NCBI GenBank assembly: GCA_041389525.1
Contig: JAWKRR010000094.1
Span: 1 to 17,321, forward strand
Direction: 5' to 3'
DNA: 17,321 nt
Source: JACKFB01 sp041389525
GTDB lineage: Bacteria; Myxococcota_A; UBA9042; PHBI01; JACKFB01
Shown piece by piece: positions 1 through 7,909 of this stretch. The position numbers were made by a program, and so were the translations under genes. Each line of letters opens with the position of its first letter. Position 1 is the stretch's first letter. The notes beneath the pieces are model-generated. The model made no database searches, was not told the origin of the DNA, and saw only the letters and a program-made list of their open reading frames with translations.

Positions 1-1
1 C

Positions 2-2998
2 CCAGACGCCGCAGCCGAAGTAGACGCGGCCGAGCCCGACGCCGACGCGGTGGCCGAGGTCACCGACAGCGTGACCGAGACCGAGCTCCCGGCACCGGAC
101 GCGGACGCGGTGTCTGACCTGGACGAAGACGCCGAGGTCCTGGGGCCACCGGAGACCGAGGACGGCTGCCGCCCCGACGAATGCGCCATCGATGACGTGT
201 GCTGGGAGAACCTCGCCGCCGCGCCGGACAACCCGTGCGCGATTTGCCTCGTCTTGGTGGACCGCCTCGCCTGGACCCCCGACGACGAGGCCGAGTGCGA
301 CGACGAGGACGCCTGCACCAGCGACGACGCCTGCGTGGACGGCGAGTGCGTGGGCCTGCGCGCCCCCTGCGACGACGGAAACCAGTGCACCGCCGACGTC
401 TGCGACCCGCTGACCGGGGTGTGCTCGTCGACGCCCTCGGACGCCGCCTGCGACGACGGCAACCCCTGCTCCGTGGGCGAGACCTGCGCCGCCGGGACCT
501 GCCAGGGCGGGACGCCGAAGAGCTGCGATGACGGCAACGTGTGCACCAAGGACGCCTGCGTGACGGGCATCGGCTGCGTGCATCAGACCAACGACGGCGT
601 GGCCTGCGAAGACGGCGACACCTGCACCTCCGGCGACACCTGCGTCGGCGCGGTCTGCACGCCCGGCCCGAAGCTCGACTGCGACGACCTCAACTTCTGC
701 ACCGTCGACAGCTGCGACGGCCTCGGCGGCTGCAAGCACAGCAACATCGGCTTCATCTGCGCCGACGAGAACCCCTGCACCGACGTGGCGTGCGACCCGA
801 AGAAGGGCTGCGTGTTCCCGTTCAACGATGCGCCCTGCGACGACAAGAGCGCGTGCACCGTGAGCGACCAGTGCGTGGACGGCGTCTGCAGCGGCGCCCC
901 GCTGCCCCTCGACGACGGCAACCCCTGCACCGACGACCTCTGCGACAAGGTGTTGGGCGTGCTGCACGTCGCCAACACCCTGCCTTGCGAGGACGGCGAC
1001 CTCTGCTCCCTCGGCGACACCTGCGTCGACGCCGTCTGCGTCCCCGGCAAGGGCAAGCCGGTGTGCGACGACAAGAACGTCTGCACCAATGACTCCTGTC
1101 AGGCGGCGGTCGGCTGCGTCAACGCCCCGAACGCCCTCCCCTGCGACGACGGCACCGTGTGCACCGAGGGCGACGTCTGCGCCGACTCGGTCTGCGCGGG
1201 CTCGCCGATCTCATGCGACGACGGCAACGACTGCACCGCCGACTCCTGCGACCCGGTCAAAGGCTGCGCGAGCACGCTCATCGTCTCGAACTCGTGCCGC
1301 CCGAACATCGTCGTCACCAGCCCGGTGCGCGCCGCCACCCTCATCTCGCCCCCGAATCTAGTCACCGTGACCGGCACGGTGAGCTCGGGCGCGGGTCCCA
1401 TCACCTCGCTGACCGTGAATGGCCAGCCCGCCTTCCTCAGCGGCACCAGCTTCAGCACCTTCGTGCAGGGCAAGATCGGCGGCAACACCTTGATTATCGA
1501 GGCGACCGACAGCTTCGGCAGCAAGCGCAAGGTCGTGCAGTCCTACCTCATGGCGAACGCCTACACGGTGCCGAATGTCGGGCCGCCGCTGGCCGGAATG
1601 ATCGACCCGGGCATCGGCATCTTCCTCGGCCAGGAGGTCATCGACGACGGCAACCACGCACCGCCGGCCGACGACATCGCCTCCATCCTCGAGGGCGTGC
1701 TCGCCGGGTTCGACATCGCGGGGCTTATCCCGAGCAACAAGCCCTTCACCACGGTCAACATCCTCGTCGACTACGACATCTGGGTGAAGCAGATCAAAGA
1801 CACCGGGCGCACCATCAGCCTGATCTCGGGCAACAATGGCCTGGCCCTGACCGCGAAGATCACGGGGCTGAGCGCGAACGTGTGCGCCACCCCAGGCAGC
1901 AGCTGCAGCTCGTTCGGGGCGCTCAACGGTACGCTCTCGGCCTCGGCCATCGTCATCAAGGCGACGGTGCGGCTCAGCGTCGACCCGGTGACCCACGCGC
2001 TGCAGACCCGGCTCGAGGACGTCCTGGTCGACGTCCAAGGGCTCAACATCTCCATCGGGATTCTGGTCGACTGGATCATCAACTTCTTCGAGCCCACCCT
2101 CGAGCAGACCGTCGAGGACGGGTTCAAGGATCAGCTCGTCGGCACCATCGAGCCGATCCTCAGCGAAGCGCTGGTCGGGCTGGCCTTCGACACGACCTTC
2201 GACCTGCCGTCTCTGAATCCGGGCGGCGGGACGGTCACGCTGCAGCTCAAGACCGACTTCTCGTCGGCCAAGACCACGCCGGCTGGGATGACGCTGGAGC
2301 TGCGCGCCGGGGCGTTCGCGCCGACGGTCATCGCCATCCCCCCTGGGAATCTCGGCTCCATGCTGCGGCGTGGCTGCGGCTCCAACCAGCAGAAGATCTT
2401 CTACAGCCAGCTCGACCCGCTGGAGTTGGCGCTGTCCGACGACATCCTCAACGAGCTGCTCTACTCGGCGTGGCGTGGTGGGCTGCTCGAATTCGCAGTC
2501 CCCCCCTCGCTGTTCGAGGGCGTCGACCTCAGCGAGTTCGGCGTGACGGAGCTCGACATCAAGGTGCGGGGGCTGCTGGCGCCGACCATCTCGGACTGCA
2601 ACCCCACCAGCGAGCTGCTGGTGCACATCGGCGACCTGCGCGTGAGCGGCTCGATGAAGATCTTCGGCATCCCGCTCAACGTGGTGATGTACGCCAGCCT
2701 CAGCGCCGGCATGAGCCTGAGCGCCGAGAACGGCGAGGTCGGCCTGCAGCTCACCGGCATCAAGGGCATGGACACCGAGGTGACCGTGCTGGAAGACAAC
2801 CTCATCGACTCGGAGGCGCTCATCGCGGGGCTGATCGAGGAAAACCTAGTCCCGGCTCTGCTCGGCGCCATCGGCGGCGGCAGTTTGGGCGGCTTCCCGC
2901 TGCCCGAGATCGACCTCGGCGGCTCCGTCGTCTCGATCAACCCGTCCAAGATTGTGCGTATCGGCGGGAACACCGTCGTCGGCGGAGACCTCAAGTGA
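2..2998 (+). CDS. Secreted Cys-repeat protein with Ig-like and BPI/TULIP-like C-terminal region (5' end missing)
   Basis: The frame is open to the left edge, so the start and signal peptide lie outside the window. A GTG at 50 is only an internal codon, preceded by in-frame Asp/Ala-rich sequence like the linker of the next gene. The visible 998 residues hold an acidic linker (to about 165), a short Cys module with the pattern C..NPC..C..AWT (about 165-295), and 13 cysteine repeats of about 25 residues (296-1300) resembling Pfam Dicty_CTDC. An Ig-like beta-sandwich with a VNG motif and an ATD..G motif follows (about 1306-1545), then a long C-terminal region (about 1550-2995). That last region has BPI-like features: a LALSDD..N segment near 2430 and a GFPLP motif at 2891-2905 just before the end. 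A role in lipid or envelope binding outside the cytoplasm is inference. The downstream gene is a paralogue in its repeat part only. Confidence 0.85.
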   Translation, partial: PDAAAEVDAAEPDADAVAEVTDSVTETELPAPDADAVSDLDEDAEVLGPPETEDGCRPDECAIDDVCWENLAAAPDNPCAICLVLVDRLAWTPDDEAECDDEDACTSDDACVDGECVGLRAPCDDGNQCTADVCDPLTGVCSSTPSDAACDDGNPCSVGETCAAGTCQGGTPKSCDDGNVCTKDACVTGIGCVHQTNDGVACEDGDTCTSGDTCVGAVCTPGPKLDCDDLNFCTVDSCDGLGGCKHSNIGFICADENPCTDVACDPKKGCVFPFNDAPCDDKSACTVSDQCVDGVCSGAPLPLDDGNPCTDDLCDKVLGVLHVANTLPCEDGDLCSLGDTCVDAVCVPGKGKPVCDDKNVCTNDSCQAAVGCVNAPNALPCDDGTVCTEGDVCADSVCAGSPISCDDGNDCTADSCDPVKGCASTLIVSNSCRPNIVVTSPVRAATLISPPNLVTVTGTVSSGAGPITSLTVNGQPAFLSGTSFSTFVQGKIGGNTLIIEATDSFGSKRKVVQSYLMANAYTVPNVGPPLAGMIDPGIGIFLGQEVIDDGNHAPPADDIASILEGVLAGFDIAGLIPSNKPFTTVNILVDYDIWVKQIKDTGRTISLISGNNGLALTAKITGLSANVCATPGSSCSSFGALNGTLSASAIVIKATVRLSVDPVTHALQTRLEDVLVDVQGLNISIGILVDWIINFFEPTLEQTVEDGFKDQLVGTIEPILSEALVGLAFDTTFDLPSLNPGGGTVTLQLKTDFSSAKTTPAGMTLELRAGAFAPTVIAIPPGNLGSMLRRGCGSNQQKIFYSQLDPLELALSDDILNELLYSAWRGGLLEFAVPPSLFEGVDLSEFGVTELDIKVRGLLAPTISDCNPTSELLVHIGDLRVSGSMKIFGIPLNVVMYASLSAGMSLSAENGEVGLQLTGIKGMDTEVTVLEDNLIDSEALIAGLIEENLVPALLGAIGGGSLGGFPLPEIDLGGSVVSINPSKIVRIGGNTVVGGDLK
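296..1300 (+). repeat. 13 Dicty_CTDC-like cysteine-rich protein repeats
   Basis: Thirteen consecutive units begin with C-x-D. Two subtypes largely alternate: type A follows CDDGNxCTxDxCDPxxGC and type B follows CxDGDxCTxGDxCxxGxC. The repetition is at protein level, and the DNA copies are diverged. Unit 9 (about 907-985) has lost both its first and its last cysteine. Extracellular disulfide-stabilised stalk or matrix modules are the expected role by resemblance to the Dictyostelium repeat family. Confidence 0.85.
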
Positions 2999-3024
2999 AG
3001 AGCACACGATACTTCAGCGCGTCG

Positions 3025-5223
3025 ATGGGGTTGTGGCTCGAGAGCCGACCCACAGCCCCCCCGTCCCGCCCGCTTGGCCGCGAGGCACATGGCGGCGTTG
3101 CACCTCGTCGACGTGCTTCAGCACGACTCCTCGCCGCGTCTTGCCATGCACCACGGGGCCAAGCGCTCGCTCGGTCCGTTCTGTTGATCGGCTCTCTGGT
3201 CTTCGCCGGAGCGTGCGATGGCGGGAACGACCCGGTGAGCGACGTGGCCTCCGATGTGGAGGTCATCGCGGACGCGACGCCCGACGCGACGCCCGACGCC
3301 ACGACGGACACCACGCCCAAGCCGGACGCCGACGCCGCGGTGGATGGCGCGTCGGACGCCGATGCGAGCCCGGACGCGGTCACGGACGCGGACTCGATCT
3401 CGGGCGGTGATGCCGACGCCGACGCGACGCCCGACGCCAAGCCGCCGGTCCCCTGCCCCGCCGAGACGGACTGCGACGACGGGCTGGCCTGCACGGTCGA
3501 CGGCTGCCAGATGCCGGGCGCCGTGTGCACCTGGACGCTCGAGGCGGGGAGCTGCCTCATCAATGGCGTGTGCCGGGCGGTGGGCGAGGCGGACCCGAAC
3601 AACCCGTGCCGAGTGTGCGACGCGGCCAAGCCCTACGCCTGGACGGCGCGGGCCGATGCCAGCGCGTGCGACGACGGCAACGCCTGCACGAAGCTCGAGG
3701 CGTGCGCCGGTGGCTTCTGCGTGGGCGAGCCCATGCCCTGCTCCGACGGCGAGGGCTGCACCATCGACAGCTGCGACCCGAAGGTGGGCTGCGCGAGCAA
3801 GCCCGTGGCCGAAGGGGAGGCATGCCAGGACGGCGACGCCTGCACCGTGGGCGAAGTCTGCAGCTTCGGCGAGTGCGTCGGCACCGCGCTGGATTGTGAC
3901 GACGCCAACCCGTGCACCGACGACACCTGCGACCCGCTGGGCGGCTGCAAGTCCGTCCCAAACTCGGCGCCCTGCGAGGATGGTGACCTCTGTACCACAG
4001 GCGACACCTGCGTGGACGGTGCCTGCGTCACCGGCGGCGTCGAGACCTGCGACGACGGCAGCGCGTGCACCTTCGACCTGTGCGACGAGGACGTCGGCTG
4101 CGTCCACATCCCGAGCGAGAGCCCCTGCTGCGTAGGCGCCACCTCGATCTGCGAGGACGGCGACCCCTGCACCGAGGACCTCTGCGACCCCGGCACGGGC
4201 GGCTGCACCAGCGAGCCCAGCGCGGCCAAGTGCAACGACGGCGACGCCTGCACCAGCGGCGACACCTGCTCCGAGGGCGGCTGCGTCGGCGCCCCGGTCA
4301 ACTGCGACGACAACAACCCCTGCACGGTCGACAGCTGCAACAAAGTGCAGGGTTGCTTTCACCAGACGTTGGAAGGCGGCACCTGCGACGACGGCAAGGC
4401 CTGCACCACCGGGGACACCTGCGTGGCGGGCAGCTGCGTGGGCGACGACAGCACCTGCGTGTGCGAGCCGACCTTCAGCGACGACGCGGTCAAGCTGAAC
4501 TTCGTCGCGTTGGGTGACGGCGGGAAGCCTGGCGAGGGGCTCGACCTCGACCAGGACCCGGCGACCTGCGCGCCGATCACCCAGCCCTGCTCCGGCGGCA
4601 TCAACAACAGCCTGGGCGCCCTCGCGGGCTTCGCGAACAAGCCCCTGCTCGAGGCGGTGACGGACGGCGACGTGATGTTGCTGCTCGAGGTGCGCGAGAA
4701 GACCGCCAGCACCATCCTGCTGGCCGCCTATCAGGGCGAGCTCGACCCCTCGAACCCAGACTGCGACTTCCAGACTCAGAGCTGCGTGTACCAAGCGAGC
4801 AGCCTGACCATCGACCCGAAGACCTGCGTGCCGTTGGTGGCGTTGCCGGGGACGATCACCGGCAACAAGATCGTCGCGGGCGGCAAGAACAGCATCTTCC
4901 CCTTCAACCTGCCCCTGGGCGGCGCGAGCCTGGAGATCACGCTCTTCAACGTGCGCTTTGAGGGCACGGGGACCTTCGTCGACGGCAAGCTCACGGCGGT
5001 GGAGGGCGTGCTCGGCGGCGCGGTCCCGAAGGCGGCGCTGTCCGCGGCGATCGACCAGCTCCCGCCTGACTCGTTGCCGGCCGGTATCCCCCTGGTCCTC
5101 ATCAAGAGCTTCATCGAGGAGCTGGACACCGATATCGACGCCAACGGCGACGGCATCAAGGAGTCCGCCTCCATCGGATTGCGCGTGAAGGCCATCGACG
5201 CGACGATCAGCGGACCCGAGTAG
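3025..5223 (+). CDS. Cys-repeat lipoprotein with C-terminal beta-rich domain (start uncertain)
   Basis: From the ATG at 3025 this reads 732 residues. A hydrophobic stretch (LLIGSLVFAGAC, about 3181-3216) followed by Cys suggests a lipoprotein signal peptide, although -3 is Ala and not the usual Leu. The 3025 start gives an unusually long n-region, has no convincing Shine-Dalgarno, and its codons up to about 3180 have poor GC3, so the real N-terminus may lie elsewhere (see findings). After an Asp/Ala/Thr/Pro linker (3253-3444) come 11 CTDC-like cysteine repeats (3472-4464) and a C-terminal domain of about 250 residues. The domain has four or more further cysteines and, near its end, a DxDxDxxGDG loop (5125-5163) that may bind calcium. 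It lies 26 bases after the preceding gene, so the two may be co-transcribed. It is probably a cell-surface protein; the molecular function is unknown. Confidence 0.8.
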   Translation: MGLWLESRPTAPPSRPLGREAHGGVAPRRRASARLLAASCHAPRGQALARSVLLIGSLVFAGACDGGNDPVSDVASDVEVIADATPDATPDATTDTTPKPDADAAVDGASDADASPDAVTDADSISGGDADADATPDAKPPVPCPAETDCDDGLACTVDGCQMPGAVCTWTLEAGSCLINGVCRAVGEADPNNPCRVCDAAKPYAWTARADASACDDGNACTKLEACAGGFCVGEPMPCSDGEGCTIDSCDPKVGCASKPVAEGEACQDGDACTVGEVCSFGECVGTALDCDDANPCTDDTCDPLGGCKSVPNSAPCEDGDLCTTGDTCVDGACVTGGVETCDDGSACTFDLCDEDVGCVHIPSESPCCVGATSICEDGDPCTEDLCDPGTGGCTSEPSAAKCNDGDACTSGDTCSEGGCVGAPVNCDDNNPCTVDSCNKVQGCFHQTLEGGTCDDGKACTTGDTCVAGSCVGDDSTCVCEPTFSDDAVKLNFVALGDGGKPGEGLDLDQDPATCAPITQPCSGGINNSLGALAGFANKPLLEAVTDGDVMLLLEVREKTASTILLAAYQGELDPSNPDCDFQTQSCVYQASSLTIDPKTCVPLVALPGTITGNKIVAGGKNSIFPFNLPLGGASLEITLFNVRFEGTGTFVDGKLTAVEGVLGGAVPKAALSAAIDQLPPDSLPAGIPLVLIKSFIEELDTDIDANGDGIKESASIGLRVKAIDATISGPE
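3253..3444 (+). repeat. Asp/Ala/Pro low-complexity linker
   Basis: This low-complexity coding stretch is built of GAC, GCC, GCG and CCC codons. It includes two adjacent copies of the 12-mer gacgcgacgccc (3271-3294). It encodes a flexible acidic tether between the putative lipidated cysteine and the cysteine repeats. A similar Asp/Ala linker precedes the repeats of the upstream paralogue (2-165). Slippage-prone DNA of this kind often varies in length between strains. Confidence 0.75.
3472..4464 (+). repeat. 11 Dicty_CTDC-like cysteine-rich protein repeats
   Basis: Eleven units begin with CDDG or a close variant. They show the same alternation of CDPxxGC-type and GDxCxxGxC-type units as the upstream gene. 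An inserted module between units 1 and 2 (about 3541-3660) carries the NPC..C..AWT pattern also seen before the first repeat of the upstream protein, so the two N-terminal halves share ancestry. A CC pair follows the seventh unit (near 4126), an insertion not found in the paralogue. Confidence 0.85.
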
Positions 5224-5296
5224 CTGGGGCTTGGCGCGGCGCGCTCAGAGCGTTGCCCGCGGTGCCCGCGCGTGCTAGTTCACCGCCTGTCTTCCC

Positions 5297-5301
5297 AGGA
5301 G
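5297..5301 (+). promoter_or_regulatory. Ribosome binding site deciding the nuoB start
   Basis: AGGAG sits 6 bases before the GTG at 5308. An upstream in-frame GTG at 5272 has no such site and would add 12 residues not expected in NuoB, so 5308 is preferred. Confidence 0.75.
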
Positions 5302-5307
5302 CGGAAC

Positions 5308-5886
<579 letters not shown>

Positions 5887-5915
5887 GGCGCGTCGCTCGG
5901 GCTCGGCTCGCGCGC

Positions 5916-7202
5916 TCAGCGTGAGGCGAGGCGCTCGCGCGCGGCGTCGCGGCGCTCTCTGGGCACGTAGACGCGCTCCAGGCGCAGCGTGCGCTCGTAT
6001 CGGTCGTAGAGGTCGGTGACCTCCTCGATGCGCTGAACCCGCTGGCTCGCGTCGATGACGAGCAGCGGATCCGCCCGTAGGTGGCTGGGTTTTTGCGCGT
6101 AGCGGCTGAGGACCGGGCGCGCGGTGAGGCGCACGGCCTCGGGCTCGGTGGCCAACAGCGCGGCGACCCGCGACTCGGTCGCGGCGTCCAGCGGGTGGCG
6201 CAGCTCCGCGGCCAGGGCGAGCGGGCGATCCTCGGCGATGCGTATGGCCCAAGGGTTGTCAGAGGTCAGCAGCCGCGAGCGCAGCCAAGCGTCGTCGCAG
6301 GCTACGAACGCCTCCGGATCGCCCGGAAAGCGCGCCTCGTCCCCGACCGCGCTCAGCCACTGCCGCAGCATGGCGTCGTAGATGTCGGACTTCGGGTGGA
6401 AGTAGACCATCTGGAACATGTGGTAGCGCGCCAAGAGGAAGTGCTCGAAGGCGGGCAGCGCGCGCTGATCGATCCCGAGGCGCACCACGTCGCCGTCCGG
6501 GACCGCGCGGGCTTGGGAGACCAGCCAGTCCAGGTCGTAGTGGCCGTAGCTCACGCCCGCGAAGAGGCTGTCGCGCAGCAGGTAGTCCATGCGGTCCACG
6601 TCGAGCTCGCCCGACACCACGCTGTGCAGCAGCGGCCGCAGGTTGACGCCGTCGATGACGAAGGTGGAGCCGGAGTCGAGGTGGCTCTCGATGAGCGCCG
6701 CGATGGCCTCCGGGGTCACGCCCTCAGGGGCGCCCGCACGCGCCAAGATCTCGGTCAACCCGCTGGCCAGCACCAGCGCCATGGTCATGTCCTCGTGGGA
6801 GGCGCGCCCGGTCAGAGCGCCGACCGCGCGCGCCGGCAGCGTCGAGCGGTCTGGCAGCAGCGCTTCGGCGGCGTGGCTCAGCGGCGGGTGCCCGATGTCG
6901 TGGAGCAGCGCGGCGAAGCGCACCGTCTGCCGAAGGCGCGCGCCCTCAGGCCCCGTCAGCCACGGCGCGCTCTGCGCGAGGGCGTCGAAGAGCCGTCCGG
7001 CGAGGTGCATCGCGCCCAGGCTGTGCAGGTAGCGGTTGTGCACAGCCCCCGGGAAGGCGTGCTCGGCGAACCCGAGCTGCTTCACGCGACGCAGCCGCTG
7101 AAAGTGCGGCGAATCGATGACGGCGAGCTCTGCACGGCTGACCCGTATCGGGCCGTGGAGCGGATCGCGCAGCTCTACGTGGTCAAGGCGCGTCGTGGTC
7201 AT
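5916..7202 (-). CDS. HD-domain phosphohydrolase (dNTPase/SAMHD1-like, COG1078 type)
   Basis: This 428-residue cytoplasmic protein belongs to the HD superfamily. The order RDPLHG (about residue 12), R..YLHSLG with H60, LLHDIGHPPLSH with H101-D102, and GELDVDRMDYLLRD with Asp near 201-204 gives the H..HD..D metal site. It also matches the family of dNTP triphosphohydrolase-like proteins that includes SAMHD1. The substrate cannot be assigned from sequence; dNTP or another nucleotide is the family expectation. The start at 7202 is preferred over an upstream in-frame codon at 7289 because GGAG (7211-7214 on the + strand, as ctcc) sits 8 bases away and conserved sequence begins right after it. It is convergent with nuoB, with a 29-base gap, and divergent from the rhodanese gene. 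Confidence 0.88.
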   Translation of the reverse strand: MTTTRLDHVELRDPLHGPIRVSRAELAVIDSPHFQRLRRVKQLGFAEHAFPGAVHNRYLHSLGAMHLAGRLFDALAQSAPWLTGPEGARLRQTVRFAALLHDIGHPPLSHAAEALLPDRSTLPARAVGALTGRASHEDMTMALVLASGLTEILARAGAPEGVTPEAIAALIESHLDSGSTFVIDGVNLRPLLHSVVSGELDVDRMDYLLRDSLFAGVSYGHYDLDWLVSQARAVPDGDVVRLGIDQRALPAFEHFLLARYHMFQMVYFHPKSDIYDAMLRQWLSAVGDEARFPGDPEAFVACDDAWLRSRLLTSDNPWAIRIAEDRPLALAAELRHPLDAATESRVAALLATEPEAVRLTARPVLSRYAQKPSHLRADPLLVIDASQRVQRIEEVTDLYDRYERTLRLERVYVPRERRDAARERLASR

Positions 7203-7301
7203 GCCATGGACTCCGTGCGGCCGGCGGGATAGCTTCGCCACGCAGTGACGAACGGCGCCGACGCTCCCCCAATCGGCCGCCTGTTGCAACGGGAGGCGAC
7301 C
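7203..7301. other. Divergent intergenic region between HD and rhodanese genes
   Basis: These 99 bases must hold the 5' signals for both divergent genes. I can see Shine-Dalgarno sites for each gene (7211-7214 on - and 7291-7296 on +) but no convincing -35/-10 pair. Any shared regulation of the two genes is untested inference. Confidence 0.4.
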
Positions 7302-7625
7302 GTGGATAACTGGGAACTAGGCCCCGCCGAGCTGGTGGCCCTGCGAGAGGCCGGCACGCCGTTCGTGCTGCTGGACGTCCGGACGCCCATGGAGGCTGAG
7401 ATCTGCAGCATCGAGGGCAGCGTGCTCATCCCGCTGCAAGAGCTGCAGCAGCGCCACGCCGAGGTCCCGCGGGACGCCCAGGTCGTCGTGTACTGCCACC
7501 ACGGCATGCGCAGCCTGCAGGCCGCGATGTTCCTCAAGCAGCAGGGGGTGAGCCAGGTGCGCTCCCTGGCGGGCGGCATCGATCTGTGGTCGCGCACAGT
7601 CGATGGGAGCGTCCCCCGCTACTGA
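7302..7625 (+). CDS. Single-domain rhodanese-like sulfurtransferase
   Basis: This 107-residue protein is one rhodanese domain of the GlpE-like size class. LLDVRTP near residue 23 and the active-site loop YCHHGMRS, with catalytic Cys65 expected to carry a persulfide, are both present. A GGGxxLW segment near the end (AGGIDLW) is also typical. It is presumably cytoplasmic, since no signal peptide is visible. Its sulfur donor and acceptor cannot be told from the sequence. The GTG at 7302 is chosen because GGGAGG (7291-7296) lies 5 bases upstream and the domain starts right there. A longer form from GTG 7245 would add 19 unconserved-looking residues. The two-His loop CHHGMRS resembles rhodanese domains found alone or fused to MoeB/ThiF-type proteins; neither partner is nearby. 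Confidence 0.9.
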   Translation: MDNWELGPAELVALREAGTPFVLLDVRTPMEAEICSIEGSVLIPLQELQQRHAEVPRDAQVVVYCHHGMRSLQAAMFLKQQGVSQVRSLAGGIDLWSRTVDGSVPRY

Positions 7626-7663
7626 GCGGGAGCGGGCTGACCCACGGTCTCGATGGAACCCTG

Positions 7664-7702
7664 AAAATGCGACGGGCCGACCCCGGTGAGGAGTCGGCCC
7701 GT
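7664..7702 (-). terminator. Intrinsic terminator downstream of tRNA-Cys
   Basis: A perfect 10-bp stem pairs 7672-7681 (acgggccgac) with 7693-7702 (gtcggcccgt) around an 11-base loop. Read on the - strand it is followed within two bases by TTTT (7664-7667). It lies 27 bases past the tRNA 3' end, so it most likely ends the tRNA transcript. The stem is also positioned after the + strand rhodanese gene, but no T-run follows it in that direction. Confidence 0.75.
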
Positions 7703-7729
7703 GCAAGTGGGTCGGTCCGTAGACCGCCC

Positions 7730-7803
7730 TGGAGGCGCCACCCGGATTTGAACCGGGGATGAAGGATTTGCAGTCCTCTGCCTTACCACTTGGCCATGGC
7801 GCC
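7730..7803 (-). tRNA. tRNA-Cys (GCA)
   Basis: The 74-base cloverleaf can be folded by hand. It has a 7-bp acceptor GGCGCCA/TGGCGCC, a D arm GCC/GGC with AAGTGGTAA in the loop, an anticodon stem GAGGA/TCCTT around CTGCAAA with anticodon GCA, a 4-base variable loop, and a T arm CCCGG/CCGGG around TTCAAAT. The discriminator is U, the hallmark of tRNA-Cys, and CCA is encoded. It appears to be a single-gene transcription unit with its own promoter (7815-7843) and terminator. Confidence 0.96.
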
Positions 7804-7814
7804 GTGCGCGAACG

Positions 7815-7843
7815 TGATTACCCAGTCCCAGAGCCGGTGTCAA
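7815..7843 (-). promoter_or_regulatory. Sigma-70 promoter of tRNA-Cys
   Basis: A perfect -35 box TTGACA (7838-7843 on the + strand, as tgtcaa) is followed after exactly 17 bases by TAATCA (7815-7820, as tgatta). The -10 box lies 11 bases from the tRNA 5' end, giving a leader of about five bases, as is usual for tRNA genes. Confidence 0.75.
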
Positions 7844-7909
7844 CCGCCTCGAAGCGCCCACTGGCGGAGCCCTGCGGCCTCCCCTGCCCAGAGCGCACGA
7901 GGTCCTCGC

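Noticed and set aside
296..1300. Periodic DNA suggesting a CRISPR or tandem-repeat array
   Set aside because: The period comes from the coding of cysteine repeats. Units are diverged at DNA level, with no identical repeats or unique spacers.
1159..3000. Long + strand open frame continuous with the second cysteine-repeat gene
   Set aside because: It overlaps the first cysteine-repeat gene in another frame and reads as Arg/His-rich low-complexity sequence, the usual shadow of a GC-rich gene. It stays open only because AT-rich stop codons are rare here.
3118..4794. 558-residue open frame on the - strand
   Set aside because: It is an Ala/Val/Gly-rich antisense shadow of the cysteine-repeat gene, with no domain or ribosome site.
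5224..5307. Promoter or terminator between the lipoprotein gene and nuoB
   Set aside because: Only a short cgcgg/ccgcg pairing is visible, with no T-run and no recognisable -35/-10 boxes, so neither can be supported.
5887..5915. Possible bidirectional terminator between nuoB and the HD gene
   Set aside because: The 29-base gap is GC-rich and can form short pairings, but I found no clear stem with a T-run on either strand.
6081..7232. 383-residue open frame on the + strand
   Set aside because: It is antisense to the HD phosphohydrolase gene; the HD motifs show that the - strand is coding.
5916..7625. HD phosphohydrolase plus rhodanese as a defence or stress system
   Set aside because: The genes are divergent, each is a common housekeeping-type family, and no mobile or defence gene is nearby. 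Divergent adjacency alone does not support a joint system.
7730..7803. tRNA-Cys as an integration site for a mobile element
   Set aside because: No integrase and no repeated copy of the tRNA 3' end was seen in the window.
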